Shown piece by piece: positions 32,561 to 50,638 of a DNA stretch of 64,000 nucleotides. Source of the stretch: Rhodopseudomonas palustris. Its GTDB lineage: Bacteria > Pseudomonadota > Alphaproteobacteria > Rhizobiales > Xanthobacteraceae. Numbering within the stretch: position 1 is the first letter of the stretch; each line of letters starts with the position of its first letter. Position numbers and translations under genes: made by a program. Where the stretch lies: NCBI RefSeq assembly GCF_003591005.1, contig NZ_QYYD01000014.1, positions 90,622 through 154,621 on the forward strand, read 5' to 3'. The notes beneath the pieces were generated by a model. It had not been told where the DNA came from. It worked only from the letters and a program-made list of their open reading frames with translations, and searched no databases.

Positions 32561-33643
32561 CTACTCGAGCGCCTTCCCCGCCAGCAAACTCACCAGTTCC
32601 TGCTGCCGCGAGAGACCGGTCTTCGACAGCACGGCCTTGAGCTGGCTGCGGACGGTTTCCCGATCGACACCATGCGACCGCGCCAACTCTTCGACGGAGC
32701 GCGCGAGGCCGATGCCGTGAGCGATCTTCGCCTCGGTCGGGGTCAGATCGAACAATCCTTGCAGGACCTCCGCACTCGGCACTGCAGCGCGATCGACCGG
32801 CGTTACGATCAACAGCGCAGCGGCCTGCAGAAAGATGTCGTTCGCGGCACCACGCACCGGCACCACGTGCACGACCATCGGCACGCGATCCGGCGTCGCG
32901 CCGATCGGGATCGACCTGATGTTTCGCCCCTCCAGATGCAGCTCCGCCAGAGCCGTCGCCAGCAACCCGTCGGCGGCCTGGTCGGAAATCGCCAATCGCT
33001 GCGTCCGATCCTGGAAAAGCGAGGGCATATAGGTTTGGAACAGTGCATTGGCTGCCAGCACGCGGCCTTGTCGCCCCAGCACGGCGCCCGGCAGTCCCAG
33101 TGCCTGCAACGTTTCGGCTTGAGCACGAACGCGCTCGAAGCCCAGCCGATTGGCAATCAGCGAGGCGCGCGCCAAATGTGGACGCAAGCCGTCGAGAAAC
33201 TGGATATCTTGCGGGGCCACCGGCCCCTGCGCGCCAGTCCGGAAGATGGTGATCGCAACCGAATCCCCGGTCGGCATCGGAATGATCGTGCCCGCCCGAT
33301 AGTCCAAGCCGTGTTTGCGGAAGAAGTCGCGGTACACTTCATCTGCGTTCAGTTCGATCTCGGTGAACAGGTCACGCTCACTCACGAAGCCGGGGTGGCC
33401 GAGGGCGAGAGCGCGCGGCAGCGTGCGATCGCGTTGGCTCCAGCCGCCGTTCATGAACAGGCTCATCGTCCCGTCGTGATTGGGAGAATTGAGCGATCGT
33501 CCATAGCCTTCGTGGACGGCGAACAACGCGCCCCCGTTTCCCCCGACTGCATCACCGATTTCGTGCAGCAGCGCAGGCCAGAGCTGCGGCACCAGGCCTG
33601 CCTCGTAAATCCGATCGGTCAGCGCAGTGAACTGCTGCTCCAT
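32561..33643 (-). CDS. LuxR-family transcriptional regulator
   Basis: A 360-residue regulator. The C-terminal 60 residues are a LuxR/GerE helix-turn-helix: LTPTEAKIAHGIGLARSVEELARSHGV, then DRETVRSQLKAVLSKTGLSRQQELVSLL. The N-terminal 290 residues look like PAS/GAF-type sensing modules, not a typical acyl-homoserine-lactone domain. The ATG at 33643 is preferred over a TTG two codons upstream. It faces the same way as the acyltransferase-like gene 198 bases downstream. The rpoC terminator lies upstream of it, so it has its own promoter. The signal is unknown. Confidence 0.8.
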   Translation of the reverse strand: MEQQFTALTDRIYEAGLVPQLWPALLHEIGDAVGGNGGALFAVHEGYGRSLNSPNHDGTMSLFMNGGWSQRDRTLPRALALGHPGFVSERDLFTEIELNADEVYRDFFRKHGLDYRAGTIIPMPTGDSVAITIFRTGAQGPVAPQDIQFLDGLRPHLARASLIANRLGFERVRAQAETLQALGLPGAVLGRQGRVLAANALFQTYMPSLFQDRTQRLAISDQAADGLLATALAELHLEGRNIRSIPIGATPDRVPMVVHVVPVRGAANDIFLQAAALLIVTPVDRAAVPSAEVLQGLFDLTPTEAKIAHGIGLARSVEELARSHGVDRETVRSQLKAVLSKTGLSRQQELVSLLAGKALE

Positions 33644-33860
33644 TGCCAAGCTGCCGCTTTGGAGATCGCGAACTACTTTCTACGCCTCCAGGTGGCACAA
33701 TGCCAAGCGTACACCGCAAGCGATGCCGCAGCGCAGCAACGACACCGGTTTTGTGCCGGCATCCACCCGCTTGCCGACAAAGACACGGCACGGGAGTAAA
33801 TGGCCCGGACAAGCCAGGCCATGACAAAGGACTCCCTGCAGGCTCTGATCGGAGCGGCCG

Positions 33861-33902
33861 AAAACGCGAAGAGCCGGCGTGCTGATCGCGCGCCGGCTCT
33901 TC
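33861..33902 (-). terminator. Rho-independent terminator after rpoC
   Basis: On the minus strand GAAGAGCCGGCG pairs perfectly with CGCCGGCTCTTC over an 11-base loop, followed by GCGTTTT. It lies about 25 bases past the rpoC stop and closes the rplJL-rpoBC unit. The rest of the 284-base gap to the LuxR gene shows no other feature. Confidence 0.8.
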
Positions 33903-33927
33903 GTTAGTCAGGTCGCTGCTGCGGCGG

Positions 33928-38130
<4,203 letters not shown>

Positions 38131-38179
38131 GCCGTTCTCCTTGGCCGCGGAGCGACCGTCAGAATCAGAATGTCAGTTC

Positions 38180-38264
38180 GTCACGCCCGGGCCTCCCGGG
38201 CATCCGCGCCTTCAAGCCAGCAAGCGGCGAAGGCGTGGATGGCCGGGACGAGCCCGGCCATGAC
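38180..38264. repeat. Family A palindromic repeat, copy 2 (between rpoB and rpoC)
   Basis: A diverged copy: GTCACGCCCGGGCCTCCCGG at the left and GGCCGGGACGAGCCCGGCCA-TGAC at the right, with CGCGCCTTC / GAAGGCG inner arms. It fills most of the rpoB-rpoC spacer and would be in the polycistronic mRNA. Confidence 0.8.
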
Positions 38265-38282
38265 AGGCGCAGGTGACTGCGC

Positions 38283-42407
<4,125 letters not shown>

Positions 42408-42949
42408 CGTGGCCTCTCATGTCGTCGCCCGGCGGGGCGAACCTTCCGAGGCGCGATCTGCACCGCCCCCGGGTTGAATTACCGCACATCCGAAATTCAG
42501 AAGCTGAATGTCAGGAACTAAGTCCTAAATCCGCGCAACATAAATCCCGAACGCAAAACGACGTGCGGGGCGCCAGCGCACCCGCCCGTCAAAACCCATT
42601 TCGTCACAGACCGAAAAAGCCCGAAATTGCTGATTCTCCTAGAGGCTGCGCGGAATGTTACCATATCCATCGCGCCTGCGCTTTCGTGCTGCCGAACCGA
42701 TATGGGACGGCAATATGAAGATTCGAGGGGCACCCCCTGCTCATCCCCACACATTCCTGTGACGGCCTTTCAGGAGCAGCGGATCCTCCACCCCTACCGT
42801 CGCGAACGGGGCCGGCGAACCGGCCCCAACCGCCTGATCGTGTCGCCGCCCTCCGACGTCATGGCCGGGCTTGACCCGGCCATCCACGTCCTGGGCAGAT
42901 CCCCGGGTCTCGCTTCGCTCGCCCGGGATCGAACTCAAGTAACCTGCGG
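42408..42949. other. rplL-rpoB intercistronic region
   Basis: 542 bases with no convincing gene. From the rplL side it holds the downstream arm of a 16-bp hairpin that includes the rplL stop, a CCCGGG-flanked palindrome (about 42898-42930), and half of a family A repeat (42857-42892). The rpoB-proximal 400 bases show no clear promoter. In E. coli this gap holds an attenuator and an RNase III site, and the hairpins here may serve similar roles (inference). Confidence 0.5.
42857..42892. repeat. Family A repeat, half copy
   Basis: Only the left arm, ACGTCATGGCCGGGCTTGAC-CCGGCCATCCACGTC, is present. The complementary right arm is missing and a different CCCGGG palindrome follows. This looks like a truncated family A element. 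Confidence 0.6.

Positions 42950-42963
<14 letters not shown>
42929..42963 (-). promoter_or_regulatory. 16-bp perfect hairpin spanning the rplL stop codon
   Basis: On the minus strand TCGAACTCAAGTAACC pairs exactly with GGTTACTTGAGTTCGA over a three-base GCA loop. The upstream arm contains the last rplL codons and the TAA stop (42952-42950). No T-run follows, so it is not a simple terminator. It could be an RNase III site, a 3'-end stabiliser or an attenuation element between rplL and rpoB. Confidence 0.7.
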
Positions 42964-43330
<367 letters not shown>

Positions 43331-43385
43331 TGAATCAGTTCCTTACGGGTATCAGTTCGAACCAGGGTTGAATGAGATGGAAGCG

Positions 43386-43904
43386 TCAGGCCGCTTCGCT
43401 TTTGGAGGCATAGGCCTGAACCACCCGCGCGACCTTGGCCGCGGGAGCAGTCGACAGCTGCGCGATCTTGGTAGCCGGCGCGACCAGAAGGCCGACCAGC
43501 TTGCCACGCAGTTCGTCGAGCGACGGCAGCGAGGCCAGAGCCTTCACACCGTCGACGTTCAGGACAGTCTTGCCCATCGAACCGCCGAGAATGACGAACT
43601 TCTCGTTCGCCTTGGCAAATTCGACGGCAATCTTCGGCGCCGCCACCGGATCGTCGGAAGTCGCGATCACGGTCGGCCCCTTCAGCAGGGAGCCGATGGC
43701 AACGACGTCGGTGCCTTCAAGAGCAATTTTGGCGAGACGGTTCTTCGAGACCTTCACCGACGCACCCGCCTGCTTCATCTGCTGACGCAGCTTCTGCATT
43801 TGGGCCACGGTGAGGCCGGAATAATGAGCGACGACCGCAACGCTGGTGGTCTGGAACAGACCGTTCAGCGATTCGACCGCCTCTTTCTTTGCCGCTCTTT
43901 CCAC
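43386..43904 (-). CDS. rplJ: 50S ribosomal protein L10
   Basis: A 172-residue L10, the stalk base that binds L7/L12 dimers and 23S rRNA. In E. coli the L10-L12 complex represses its own leader. A frame extends 23 codons upstream to an ATG, but the family N-terminus ([10 protein letters not shown]) starts at the GTG 43904-43902, with GGAAAG at a suitable distance, so the GTG is chosen. [21 protein letters not shown] and [11 protein letters not shown] are conserved. Confidence 0.94.
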   Translation of the reverse strand: MERAAKKEAVESLNGLFQTTSVAVVAHYSGLTVAQMQKLRQQMKQAGASVKVSKNRLAKIALEGTDVVAIGSLLKGPTVIATSDDPVAAPKIAVEFAKANEKFVILGGSMGKTVLNVDGVKALASLPSLDELRGKLVGLLVAPATKIAQLSTAPAAKVARVVQAYASKSEAA

Positions 43905-44557
43905 AGCAAGCTCTTTCCGGTTGACGGCCTCTGCAAGCAGGACCGCCGGGTTGCACCCTTCGCCCTGCCCCAAACCATCTCAAGACACGCAGCCTTCAGA
44001 CACCCCGGGGCAAAACGAATCTTACAGCCTGCCCTCCCGCTCTGACGCCAGCCGAAGCCAACGCCCGCGCGGGGTGTCGAGGTTCGAACCCACTCCGCGC
44101 CCCACCGATCGGCAGGGCACAAAATTCGGTTTTCACCCGTCTATGCAGGTCATTCGATTAAGCGTCGGACGAAACACGAAGATTTCGACGTCGGCACCTG
44201 CAGTCTTGGACAGGACCAGGATCGTTGAAGCCGTCCGGCAAACCGGCGCGGCATCTCCAATCCCTGCCCGCACTCCTCAGCAACGACAGTGATCCGGCCC
44301 TTCGAGCGATCCATGAACGGACGACTTGAAGGACTGGGCTCCTATCGATACCGGTGATCGGAATACGCGCACGAGCGCGCCAGCCACGGCCAGCACGCCC
44401 GGAAGGCATTGTTTAACGAGTCTTTTCCGGCTTGCCAAGCTGTTTTTGGTTCCCCGGCACGAATTATGCTGGGCCCCCGCCGCATACCGCGTCGACGCTG
44501 CCTTCCGGGTCGGCGCTTTCCGCCACCAAGGCGAAAAAGCTCTTCTTCAGGCCGTCC
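43905..44557 (-). promoter_or_regulatory. Leader/promoter region of rplJ-rplL-rpoB-rpoC
   Basis: 653 bases between the cytochrome gene and rplJ, with no convincing gene. A candidate promoter is TTGGCA (44438-44433), 16 bases, TTAAAC (44416-44411) on the minus strand. This would leave a leader of about 500 bases, where an L10-binding autoregulatory fold is expected by analogy with other bacteria. I could not derive that fold by eye. Confidence 0.4.
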
Positions 44558-45211
44558 TCACCCCTTCGGGCAAGCGGCTCCCGCGTCGACCCAGGCCTTG
44601 ATCAACTCCCCAAACTCCTTCTGAGTCCCGGGAGCCGGAGTCCTGCCCGCACCGGGATGCCAGCCCCAGCCCACCAGATCATCTTCAGCCATATGATGAA
44701 CCAGCTTGGCCATGTCCATGTCGCCGTTGCGGGTTCGGTCTTTGATCTGGGTGCAGATCTGACCCAGCGTCTTGCCCTGCCAGGCCATCTCGATTGGCGC
44801 GAGACCCCACTTCGGGTGACCGGGTACGCCGGCCGGATCGAAGTTCGCGGCGTGGTGGCAGGTCGCGCAGGTCATGCCGCCGGCCGGGCCATGGCCTGCG
44901 GGCCCGCGCACGACCAGCGGCTCGTGCGGCCGCATGGTGTTGGTCTGGGTCGGGCGGTCGCCGGCCGGATGGCAGTTCATGCAACGCGGCGAGGTGATGA
45001 CCTTGCCGGCCTCCTCGAACAGCGCCACCGCACGGGCGTCCTTGTCGCCGATCCTGGCGAAGTCCGACACCGGCCGCAGCGTGGCCTTGCCGGCAACCGG
45101 CGGATCGGCGGCGTCGGCTTCGCCTTGCAGCACGGGCCCGACGACCGCCAGGGCGCCGGCGGCGAGGATACCGGCCAGGCCGGCGAGCGCAATGGGGCGG
45201 AGCCGGCTCAT
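44558..45211 (-). CDS. Diheme c-type cytochrome, partner of the molybdenum hydroxylase
   Basis: A 217-residue exported protein. An N-terminal hydrophobic segment (residues 6-28) is followed by two haem motifs, CMNCH (77-81) and CATCH (115-119), with several methionines available as axial ligands (e.g. MAW, MDMAKL). The start overlaps the stop of the large-subunit gene (ATGA), so the three genes form one operon. Likely it carries electrons from the membrane-side or periplasmic molybdenum hydroxylase to the respiratory chain. Confidence 0.88.
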   Translation of the reverse strand: MSRLRPIALAGLAGILAAGALAVVGPVLQGEADAADPPVAGKATLRPVSDFARIGDKDARAVALFEEAGKVITSPRCMNCHPAGDRPTQTNTMRPHEPLVVRGPAGHGPAGGMTCATCHHAANFDPAGVPGHPKWGLAPIEMAWQGKTLGQICTQIKDRTRNGDMDMAKLVHHMAEDDLVGWGWHPGAGRTPAPGTQKEFGELIKAWVDAGAACPKG

Positions 45212-47376
45212 GCGGTGGCTCCCGGCACGATCGGCAATTGCCGCGGTCGCGGCAGCCCGAGCTTGGCCATCGCGTTGGCGACGGCCGGCCCGAGCGGTGG
45301 CACGCCCGGCTCGCCGACGCCGGTCGGCTTTTCGGTCGAGGGGATGATGGTGACCTCGATCTGCGGCATCTCGTTGATGCGCAGCGAGCGGTAGGTGTCG
45401 AAATTGCCCGACACCGGCGCACCCTGCTCCAGCTTCTGCTCGGCGTAGAGGATGTGGCCCAGCGCGAAGCCGATGCCGCCTTCCATCTGGGCCCGGATGA
45501 TGTCCGGATTGACCGGGACGCCGCAGTCGACCGCGCACCACACTTTGTGCACCACCGGCCCTTCGGGGCTCATCGACAGCTCGACCACCTGGGCCACGAA
45601 GGTGTTGAAGCTCTCCACCACCGCGACGCCGCGGGCGCGGCCGGCTTCCGGCTTGGCGCCCTTCCAGTTCGACAGTTCGGCGACGGCCTTCAGCACGCCG
45701 GCATGGCGCGGCTTGCGGTCGCCCATCAGCGCCAGCCGGCCCTCGACGGGATCCTGCCCGGCCGCGGTCAGCAGTTCGTCGATAAACGCCTCGACCGCAT
45801 AGCCGGTGTGGGTGTGGCCGACCGAGCGCCACCACAACACCGGCACGCCGACATCAACCTGGTGCAGGTCGCAGCGGAAATTGGCGATCTCGTAGGGTGG
45901 CTCGTTGGAGCCCTCATAGGCGGTGGCGTCCATGCCGTCCTTGAAGGTCATCGCCTCGAACGGCGAGCCCTTCATGATGGACTGCCCGACGATGGTGTCG
46001 GTCCAGCCCTCGATCTTGCCGTCGCGGACCACCCCGCGCATCCGGTGCACGCCGAACGGCCGGTAGTAACCGCCGCGCATGTCGTCCTCGCGCGTCCACA
46101 CCAGCTTCAGCGGCTTGCCCGGCCCGATCGCCTTGGCAACTTCTGCGAGTTCGATCGCCTGATGCGTCGTCTGCTGCGCGCGGCGGCCGAAGCTGCCGCC
46201 GGCGAAGATCGTGTCGATCTTCACCTTGTCCATGCCGAGGCCGAGCACCTTGGAGATCGCGGCGTGGTCCGGCGTCGGGAACTGGCAGCCGTATTTGGCG
46301 TAGGCGGTGTCGCCGTCCCATTTGATGAAGCTGTTGAGCGGCTCCATGGCGGCATGGGCGAGATACGGGAACACGTACTCCGCCTCGATCACCTGCCCGC
46401 CTTTGGCAAAACTGCCGTCGACGTCGCCGTGCTGCGTCACCGTCTTGCCGGGCGACTTCGCCAGTGCGCGGAACTCATTGAGCAGTTCGGTGGTGCCGCG
46501 GGTCTCGGCCTTGCTGTCGTCCCACTCGATCTGCAGAAGCTCGCGCGCGGTCTTGGCGGGCCAGAAGCCCTTGGCATAGACGGCGACGCCGGTCGGCACC
46601 TGCTTGACGTCGACCACGCCGGCGACCGCCTTGGCCTTGCTGGCGTCGAACGACTTCACGGTGCCGCCGAATTTCGGCGAGCGCGCGATCAGCACCGTCA
46701 GCATATCCGGCTCGTGCAGGTCCATCGTGAACACCGCCGTGCCGTTCGACTTCACGGCGCTGTCGAGCCGCTTCACCGCGCCTTCCTTGCCGATCAGCTT
46801 GAATTGCGACGGGTCCTTCAGCTTCGGCGCGCTTGGCGCCGGACGCTGCATCGCCGCCTGGGCGAACTCGCCAAACCGGCCGCGCTTGCCGGAGGCGTGG
46901 CTGATCACGCCCTTGTCGATGCTGACCTCCGAGGCCGGTACCTTCCAGGCGTCGGCGGCCGCGCCGATCAGCATCTCGCGCGCGGCGGCTCCGACCTGGC
47001 GCATCTGCATGTAGGAGTTGGCCATCTGCGTCGAGCCGCCGGTGCCCTGCACGCCGAAAGCGAGGTTCTTGTACAGCGCCGGATTGGACGGCGCGTGGTC
47101 GGCACGCATCTGCGACCAGTCGGCGTCGAGTTCTTCGGCGACCAGCGTTGCCATGCCGGTGAACGGACCCTGGCCGAACTCGATGCCTTTCACCAGAACG
47201 GTGACGGTGTCGTCGGTACCGATGATCAGGAAGGTGTTGGGCGCGATGTTGACGGCGTCGGCGGCCGGAGCCTGCGCGAACGCCTTGCCGCCGCGCGCCA
47301 CATAGGTGGCGATCACCAGCCCGGCGCCGGCCTTCAGCAGCGAGCGGCGCGTCAGCTTCGTATCATGCATGGTCAT
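45208..47376 (-). CDS. Molybdopterin hydroxylase large subunit (isoquinoline 1-oxidoreductase beta / aldehyde dehydrogenase type)
   Basis: A 722-residue xanthine-oxidase-family subunit. A Tat signal (TRRSLLKAG at residues 9-17, then a hydrophobic stretch and FAQA) indicates folded export. Family motifs include [24 protein letters not shown] ~IEFGQGPF, the [10 protein letters not shown] motif near the Mo site, and the C-terminal [17 protein letters not shown] with the catalytic glutamate. It pairs with the 2Fe-2S subunit upstream (4-base spacing) and a diheme cytochrome downstream. Substrate (N-heteroaromatic or aldehyde) cannot be told from sequence. Confidence 0.9.
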   Translation of the reverse strand: MTMHDTKLTRRSLLKAGAGLVIATYVARGGKAFAQAPAADAVNIAPNTFLIIGTDDTVTVLVKGIEFGQGPFTGMATLVAEELDADWSQMRADHAPSNPALYKNLAFGVQGTGGSTQMANSYMQMRQVGAAAREMLIGAAADAWKVPASEVSIDKGVISHASGKRGRFGEFAQAAMQRPAPSAPKLKDPSQFKLIGKEGAVKRLDSAVKSNGTAVFTMDLHEPDMLTVLIARSPKFGGTVKSFDASKAKAVAGVVDVKQVPTGVAVYAKGFWPAKTARELLQIEWDDSKAETRGTTELLNEFRALAKSPGKTVTQHGDVDGSFAKGGQVIEAEYVFPYLAHAAMEPLNSFIKWDGDTAYAKYGCQFPTPDHAAISKVLGLGMDKVKIDTIFAGGSFGRRAQQTTHQAIELAEVAKAIGPGKPLKLVWTREDDMRGGYYRPFGVHRMRGVVRDGKIEGWTDTIVGQSIMKGSPFEAMTFKDGMDATAYEGSNEPPYEIANFRCDLHQVDVGVPVLWWRSVGHTHTGYAVEAFIDELLTAAGQDPVEGRLALMGDRKPRHAGVLKAVAELSNWKGAKPEAGRARGVAVVESFNTFVAQVVELSMSPEGPVVHKVWCAVDCGVPVNPDIIRAQMEGGIGFALGHILYAEQKLEQGAPVSGNFDTYRSLRINEMPQIEVTIIPSTEKPTGVGEPGVPPLGPAVANAMAKLGLPRPRQLPIVPGATA

Positions 47377-47380
47377 GCGC

Positions 47381-47845
47381 TCAGCCCTCCAGCGACTTGG
47401 CAGCCTGATGGATCGCGGCGCGGATCCGGACGTAGGTGGCGCAGCGGCAGATGTTGCCGGTCATCGCCAAATCGATATCCTGGTCGGTGGGCTTCGGATT
47501 AGCCGCCAGCAGCGCCGTGGCGCTCATCACCTGGCCGGACTGGCAGTAGCCGCATTGCGGCACGTCGAGCGCCACCCAGGCCTTCTGCACCGCGGCGGCT
47601 TCCTTGCTGCCGAGGCCTTCAATGGTCGTGACCTCGTCGTTACCGATCGCCGACACCGGCAGCGAGCACGACCGCACCGGCTGACCGGCCACATAAACGG
47701 TGCAGGCCCCGCATTGTGCGACGCCGCAGCCGTATTTGGTGCCCATGAGGCCGGCGCCGTCACGGATCGCCCATAGCAGCGGCGTGTCCGGGTCGACATC
47801 GACGGTGTGCGTGGTGCCGTTGATCTTGAGTGCGAACGCGGCCAT
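47381..47845 (-). CDS. 2Fe-2S subunit of molybdopterin hydroxylase (IorA type)
   Basis: A 154-residue small subunit with two 2Fe-2S clusters. The plant-ferredoxin-type motif is [15 protein letters not shown] with a later CSLP. The helical-domain motif is [10 protein letters not shown] with [11 protein letters not shown]. The ATG at 47845 has GAGGG six bases upstream, so it is preferred over in-frame starts up to 27 codons earlier. It passes electrons from the Mo site to the cytochrome. First gene of the three-gene oxidoreductase operon. Confidence 0.93.
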   Translation of the reverse strand: MAAFALKINGTTHTVDVDPDTPLLWAIRDGAGLMGTKYGCGVAQCGACTVYVAGQPVRSCSLPVSAIGNDEVTTIEGLGSKEAAAVQKAWVALDVPQCGYCQSGQVMSATALLAANPKPTDQDIDLAMTGNICRCATYVRIRAAIHQAAKSLEG

Positions 47846-48258
47846 GTCATCCCTCATATTGCATGACGCTGAACATACCTTCATGCCGGTAGCCGCGACA
47901 GTCACAACAAATTGCGAAAGCCACACGTTGGTAGTCGTTGTGAGGCCGTGGGTAGCGAGCGCTTGACCGGGCTGATTAGGAGATCAGCAAAGTGCCCAAG
48001 CGATAGGCGCGCTGCAGCGCGATAGATATTGGAGCTGAGCCGCCAGCGGCTTTTTGATCGCTCCATTCGCCACGTACTCCGTCATGGCCGGGCTTGTCCC
48101 GGCCATCCACGCCTTTTGCTGTATCGCGCTCAGCAAGGCGTGGATGCCCGGCACAAGGCCGGGCATGACGTGGGGAGGCGAAAGTGCCTGACCATGACGT
48201 TGAGCGTATGGAACGGGTTACGGATCTTCGGCTGTGATTCAAAGGCAGCAGAACGGCT
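47846..48258. other. Gap between the hydroxylase operon and the hydroxyacid dehydrogenase
   Basis: 413 bases. It holds a family A repeat (48080-48170) and otherwise no gene. The part nearest the hydroxylase operon should contain its promoter, but no close match to consensus was seen. Confidence 0.4.
48080..48170. repeat. Family A palindromic repeat, copy 4
   Basis: Closely matches copy 1: starts CGTCATGGCCGGGCTTGTCC and ends AAGGCCGGGCATGACG, with AAGGCGTGGAT / ATCCACGCCTT inner arms. Confidence 0.85.
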
Positions 48259-49206
48259 CTACGCCGCGCGATATGGCAATTCCTGCCCCGCAAAGAACGC
48301 GGTCAGATTAGCAATCACGCAGTCCTGCATGCCGACATGGGCGTCGAGCGTGTGGCCGCCGATATGCGGGGTCAGGACGACGTTCGGCAGTTCACTCAGC
48401 GCGTCCGGCGCGTAAGGCTCCTTGGCGAACACGTCGAGGCCGGCGCCGGCGATGGTGCCATCCTGCAGCGCGGCGATCAGCGCCGGCTGGTCGATCACCG
48501 AGCCGCGCGAGATGTTCACCAGCACGCCATCCTTGCCTAGGCGCTCGAGCATCGAGGCGTCGATGATGTTCTGTGTATCGGGACCGGCGCGGACCGCGAT
48601 CAGCAGCACGTCGCACCAATCAATCAACTCGCTCAAGCTCTCGACGTAGCGATACGGCACGTCGTGACGGCTGCGGCTGTGGTAGGCGACCTCGGTCTCG
48701 AACGCGGCGGCGCGCGCCGCGATCTTCCTGCCGATCTCGCCGATGCCGTAGACGCCGACCCTGGCGCCGGTCAGGCCGCGCGGCGGCTTCAGCAGCGGCG
48801 ACGGCTTGGCGCCGGCCCAGCCGCCGGCGCGCAAATAGGCGTCGGCCGGAATCAGCCGGCGCATCAGCGCCAGCAGCAGCGTCATGGCCAGATCGGCCAC
48901 CGCGGAAGCATTCGCGGCCGGGCTGTTGCCGATGACGAGATTGCGTTCAGCGGCGGCTTTCAGGTCGACGCCATCATAGCCGGTGCCGTAGCAGACGACC
49001 GTGCCGAGCGCAGGCAACAGGTCGAAAGTCTCTTGGCCGAGCGGCTGGGCGCCCATGGTCAGCAGCGCGCGGACGTCCTTCAACTGATCGGGGCTGAACA
49101 CCTCGCCGGCCGGCCTGCCCCCGGTCTCCAGCAGTTCGAACCTGTCGGCGAACCGCGCCAGCATCGATTTGGCGAACCGCGAAAACACCAGAACCTTGTC
49201 GGCCAA
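48259..49206 (-). CDS. D-2-hydroxyacid dehydrogenase (NAD(P)-dependent)
   Basis: A 315-residue D-isomer-specific dehydrogenase, probably a glyoxylate/hydroxypyruvate-type reductase. The Rossmann motif is VGVYGIGEIGRKIA. Catalytic residues are Arg in VNISRGSVID, Glu in DVFAKEPYAP and His in TPHIGGHTLDAH. No ATG gives a sensible start. A TTG at 49206 has GGGAG six bases upstream and is chosen; another TTG 11 codons earlier lacks a Shine-Dalgarno. It sits immediately after the rplA terminator, so it depends on read-through or an overlapping promoter. Confidence 0.85.
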   Translation of the reverse strand: MADKVLVFSRFAKSMLARFADRFELLETGGRPAGEVFSPDQLKDVRALLTMGAQPLGQETFDLLPALGTVVCYGTGYDGVDLKAAAERNLVIGNSPAANASAVADLAMTLLLALMRRLIPADAYLRAGGWAGAKPSPLLKPPRGLTGARVGVYGIGEIGRKIAARAAAFETEVAYHSRSRHDVPYRYVESLSELIDWCDVLLIAVRAGPDTQNIIDASMLERLGKDGVLVNISRGSVIDQPALIAALQDGTIAGAGLDVFAKEPYAPDALSELPNVVLTPHIGGHTLDAHVGMQDCVIANLTAFFAGQELPYRAA

Positions 49207-49242
49207 CTCGCTCTCCCGTTTCTTGTTGTCGTTGCGCAAAGC

Positions 49243-49273
49243 AAAAGGCGGACCGGTTGCCCGATCCGCCTTT
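49243..49273 (-). terminator. Rho-independent terminator after rplA
   Basis: On the minus strand AAAGGCGGA pairs with TCCGCCTTT over a 12-base loop and runs into TTTTGC. It lies about 32 bases beyond the rplA stop and about 37 bases before the TTG start of the dehydrogenase gene. It ends the secE-nusG-rplKA unit. Confidence 0.75.
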
Positions 49274-49304
49274 GTTATTCAATGGTCGCCAGGCCGCAAG
49301 CGGC

Positions 49305-49994
49305 TCAGCTGATGGTGCCGGGCTCGACCTTGACGCCGGGGCCCATCGACGACGACACCGCGACGCGCTGGATGTAGGTGCCCTTGGCGCCGGTCGGCTT
49401 GGCCTTGGTCACCGCATCCGCGAGCGCCTTGATGTTCTCGACCAGCTTGTCCTCGCCAAACGAGGCCTTGCCGACGCCGGCCTGGATGATGCCGGCCTTC
49501 TCGACGCGGAACTCGACCGAACCGCCCTTGGCGCCCTTGACGGCGCCAGCGACGTCCATGGTCACGGTGCCGATCTTCGGGTTCGGCATCATGCCGCGCG
49601 GGCCGAGCACCTTACCGAGACGGCCGACCAGCGGCATCATGTCGGGGGTCGCGATGCAGCGGTCGAAGTTGATGTTGCCGGCCTGCACCTGCTCCACCAG
49701 ATCCTCCGCGCCGACCACGTCGGCACCCGCTGCCTTGGCTTCATCCGCCTTGGCGCCGCGTGCGAACACGCCGACGCGCACGGTGCGGCCGGTGCCGTTC
49801 GGCAGCATCACCACGCCGCGGACCATCTGGTCGGCGTGACGCGGATCGACGCCGAGATTGAGCGCGACTTCGATCGTCTCGTCGAACTTCGCGGTCGCAC
49901 GCTCCTTCACCATCTTCACCGCTTCATCCAGCGGATACAGCTTGGTGCGGTCGATGCCTTCGCGGATCTTCTTCGTTCGCTTACCGATTGCCAT
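49305..49994 (-). CDS. rplA: 50S ribosomal protein L1
   Basis: A 229-residue L1 of the E-site stalk, which in E. coli represses its own rplK-rplA mRNA. It shows [35 protein letters not shown] and the C-terminal [22 protein letters not shown]. It lies 6 bases after rplK and is followed by a terminator. Normally rplJ would come next, but here four oxidoreductase genes intervene. Confidence 0.98.
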   Translation of the reverse strand: MAIGKRTKKIREGIDRTKLYPLDEAVKMVKERATAKFDETIEVALNLGVDPRHADQMVRGVVMLPNGTGRTVRVGVFARGAKADEAKAAGADVVGAEDLVEQVQAGNINFDRCIATPDMMPLVGRLGKVLGPRGMMPNPKIGTVTMDVAGAVKGAKGGSVEFRVEKAGIIQAGVGKASFGEDKLVENIKALADAVTKAKPTGAKGTYIQRVAVSSSMGPGVKVEPGTIS

Positions 49995-50000
49995 GATGCG

Positions 50001-50429
50001 TTACCCCTCGACCCGCAGGCCCATCGAACGGGCAGAGCCTTCGACCATGCGCATCGCCGAATCGACGCTGTCGCAATTGAGATCCTTCATCTTCTTCTCG
50101 GCGATCTCGCGCACCTGGGCGGAGGTCACCGAGCCGGCGACGTCGCGGCCCGGCAGCTTGGAGCCGGACTGGATCTTCGCCGCCTGCTTGAGGAAGAAGG
50201 ACATCGGCGGGGTCTTCAGTTCGAAGGTGAACGAGCGATCGGCGTAGATCGTGATCACCACCGGAATCGGTGTGTTCTTCTCTTCCTTCTGGGTCTGCGC
50301 GTTGAACGCCTTGCAGAACTCCATGATGTTGAGGCCGCGCTGACCAAGCGCGGGACCGATCGGAGGCGACGGGTTCGCCGCTCCGGCCGGCACCTGCAAC
50401 TTCAGGTATCCGGTCACTTTCTTTGCCAT
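50001..50429 (-). CDS. rplK: 50S ribosomal protein L11
   Basis: A 142-residue L11 of the GTPase-associated centre. The N-domain shows [34 protein letters not shown]. The C-domain, which binds 23S rRNA, shows [19 protein letters not shown]. Normal length. About 210 bases from nusG, a gap holding a family A repeat. Confidence 0.98.
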   Translation of the reverse strand: MAKKVTGYLKLQVPAGAANPSPPIGPALGQRGLNIMEFCKAFNAQTQKEEKNTPIPVVITIYADRSFTFELKTPPMSFFLKQAAKIQSGSKLPGRDVAGSVTSAQVREIAEKKMKDLNCDSVDSAMRMVEGSARSMGLRVEG

Positions 50430-50543
50430 ACCAACTCTCCTGTTGCCGGCGAACCGGCGGTTTCAGGGCTCGTGGTGGGGCGCTCACCGATGACTGGCGA
50501 TCACCGGCACGCCTCCCACGTATTCCGAGGATCTCTCCCCGCA

Positions 50544-50632
50544 CGTCATGGCCGGGCTCGTCCCGGCCATCCACGTCTTCCTTGGTCGCCACGCTCAAGG
50601 CGTGGATGCCCGGGACAAGCCCGGGCATGACG
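50544..50632. repeat. Family A palindromic repeat, copy 5 (between nusG and rplK)
   Basis: Starts CGTCATGGCCGGGCTCGTCC and ends GACAAGCCCGGGCATGACG. It sits six bases past the nusG stop, inside what is normally a tight operon, so it lies within the nusG-rplK transcript. Confidence 0.85.
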
Positions 50633-50638
50633 AGAAAC

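Noticed and set aside
43905..43973. ATG start giving a 195-residue L10
   Set aside because: The extra 23 residues do not match the family. The GTG start gives the usual 172-residue length and N-terminus.
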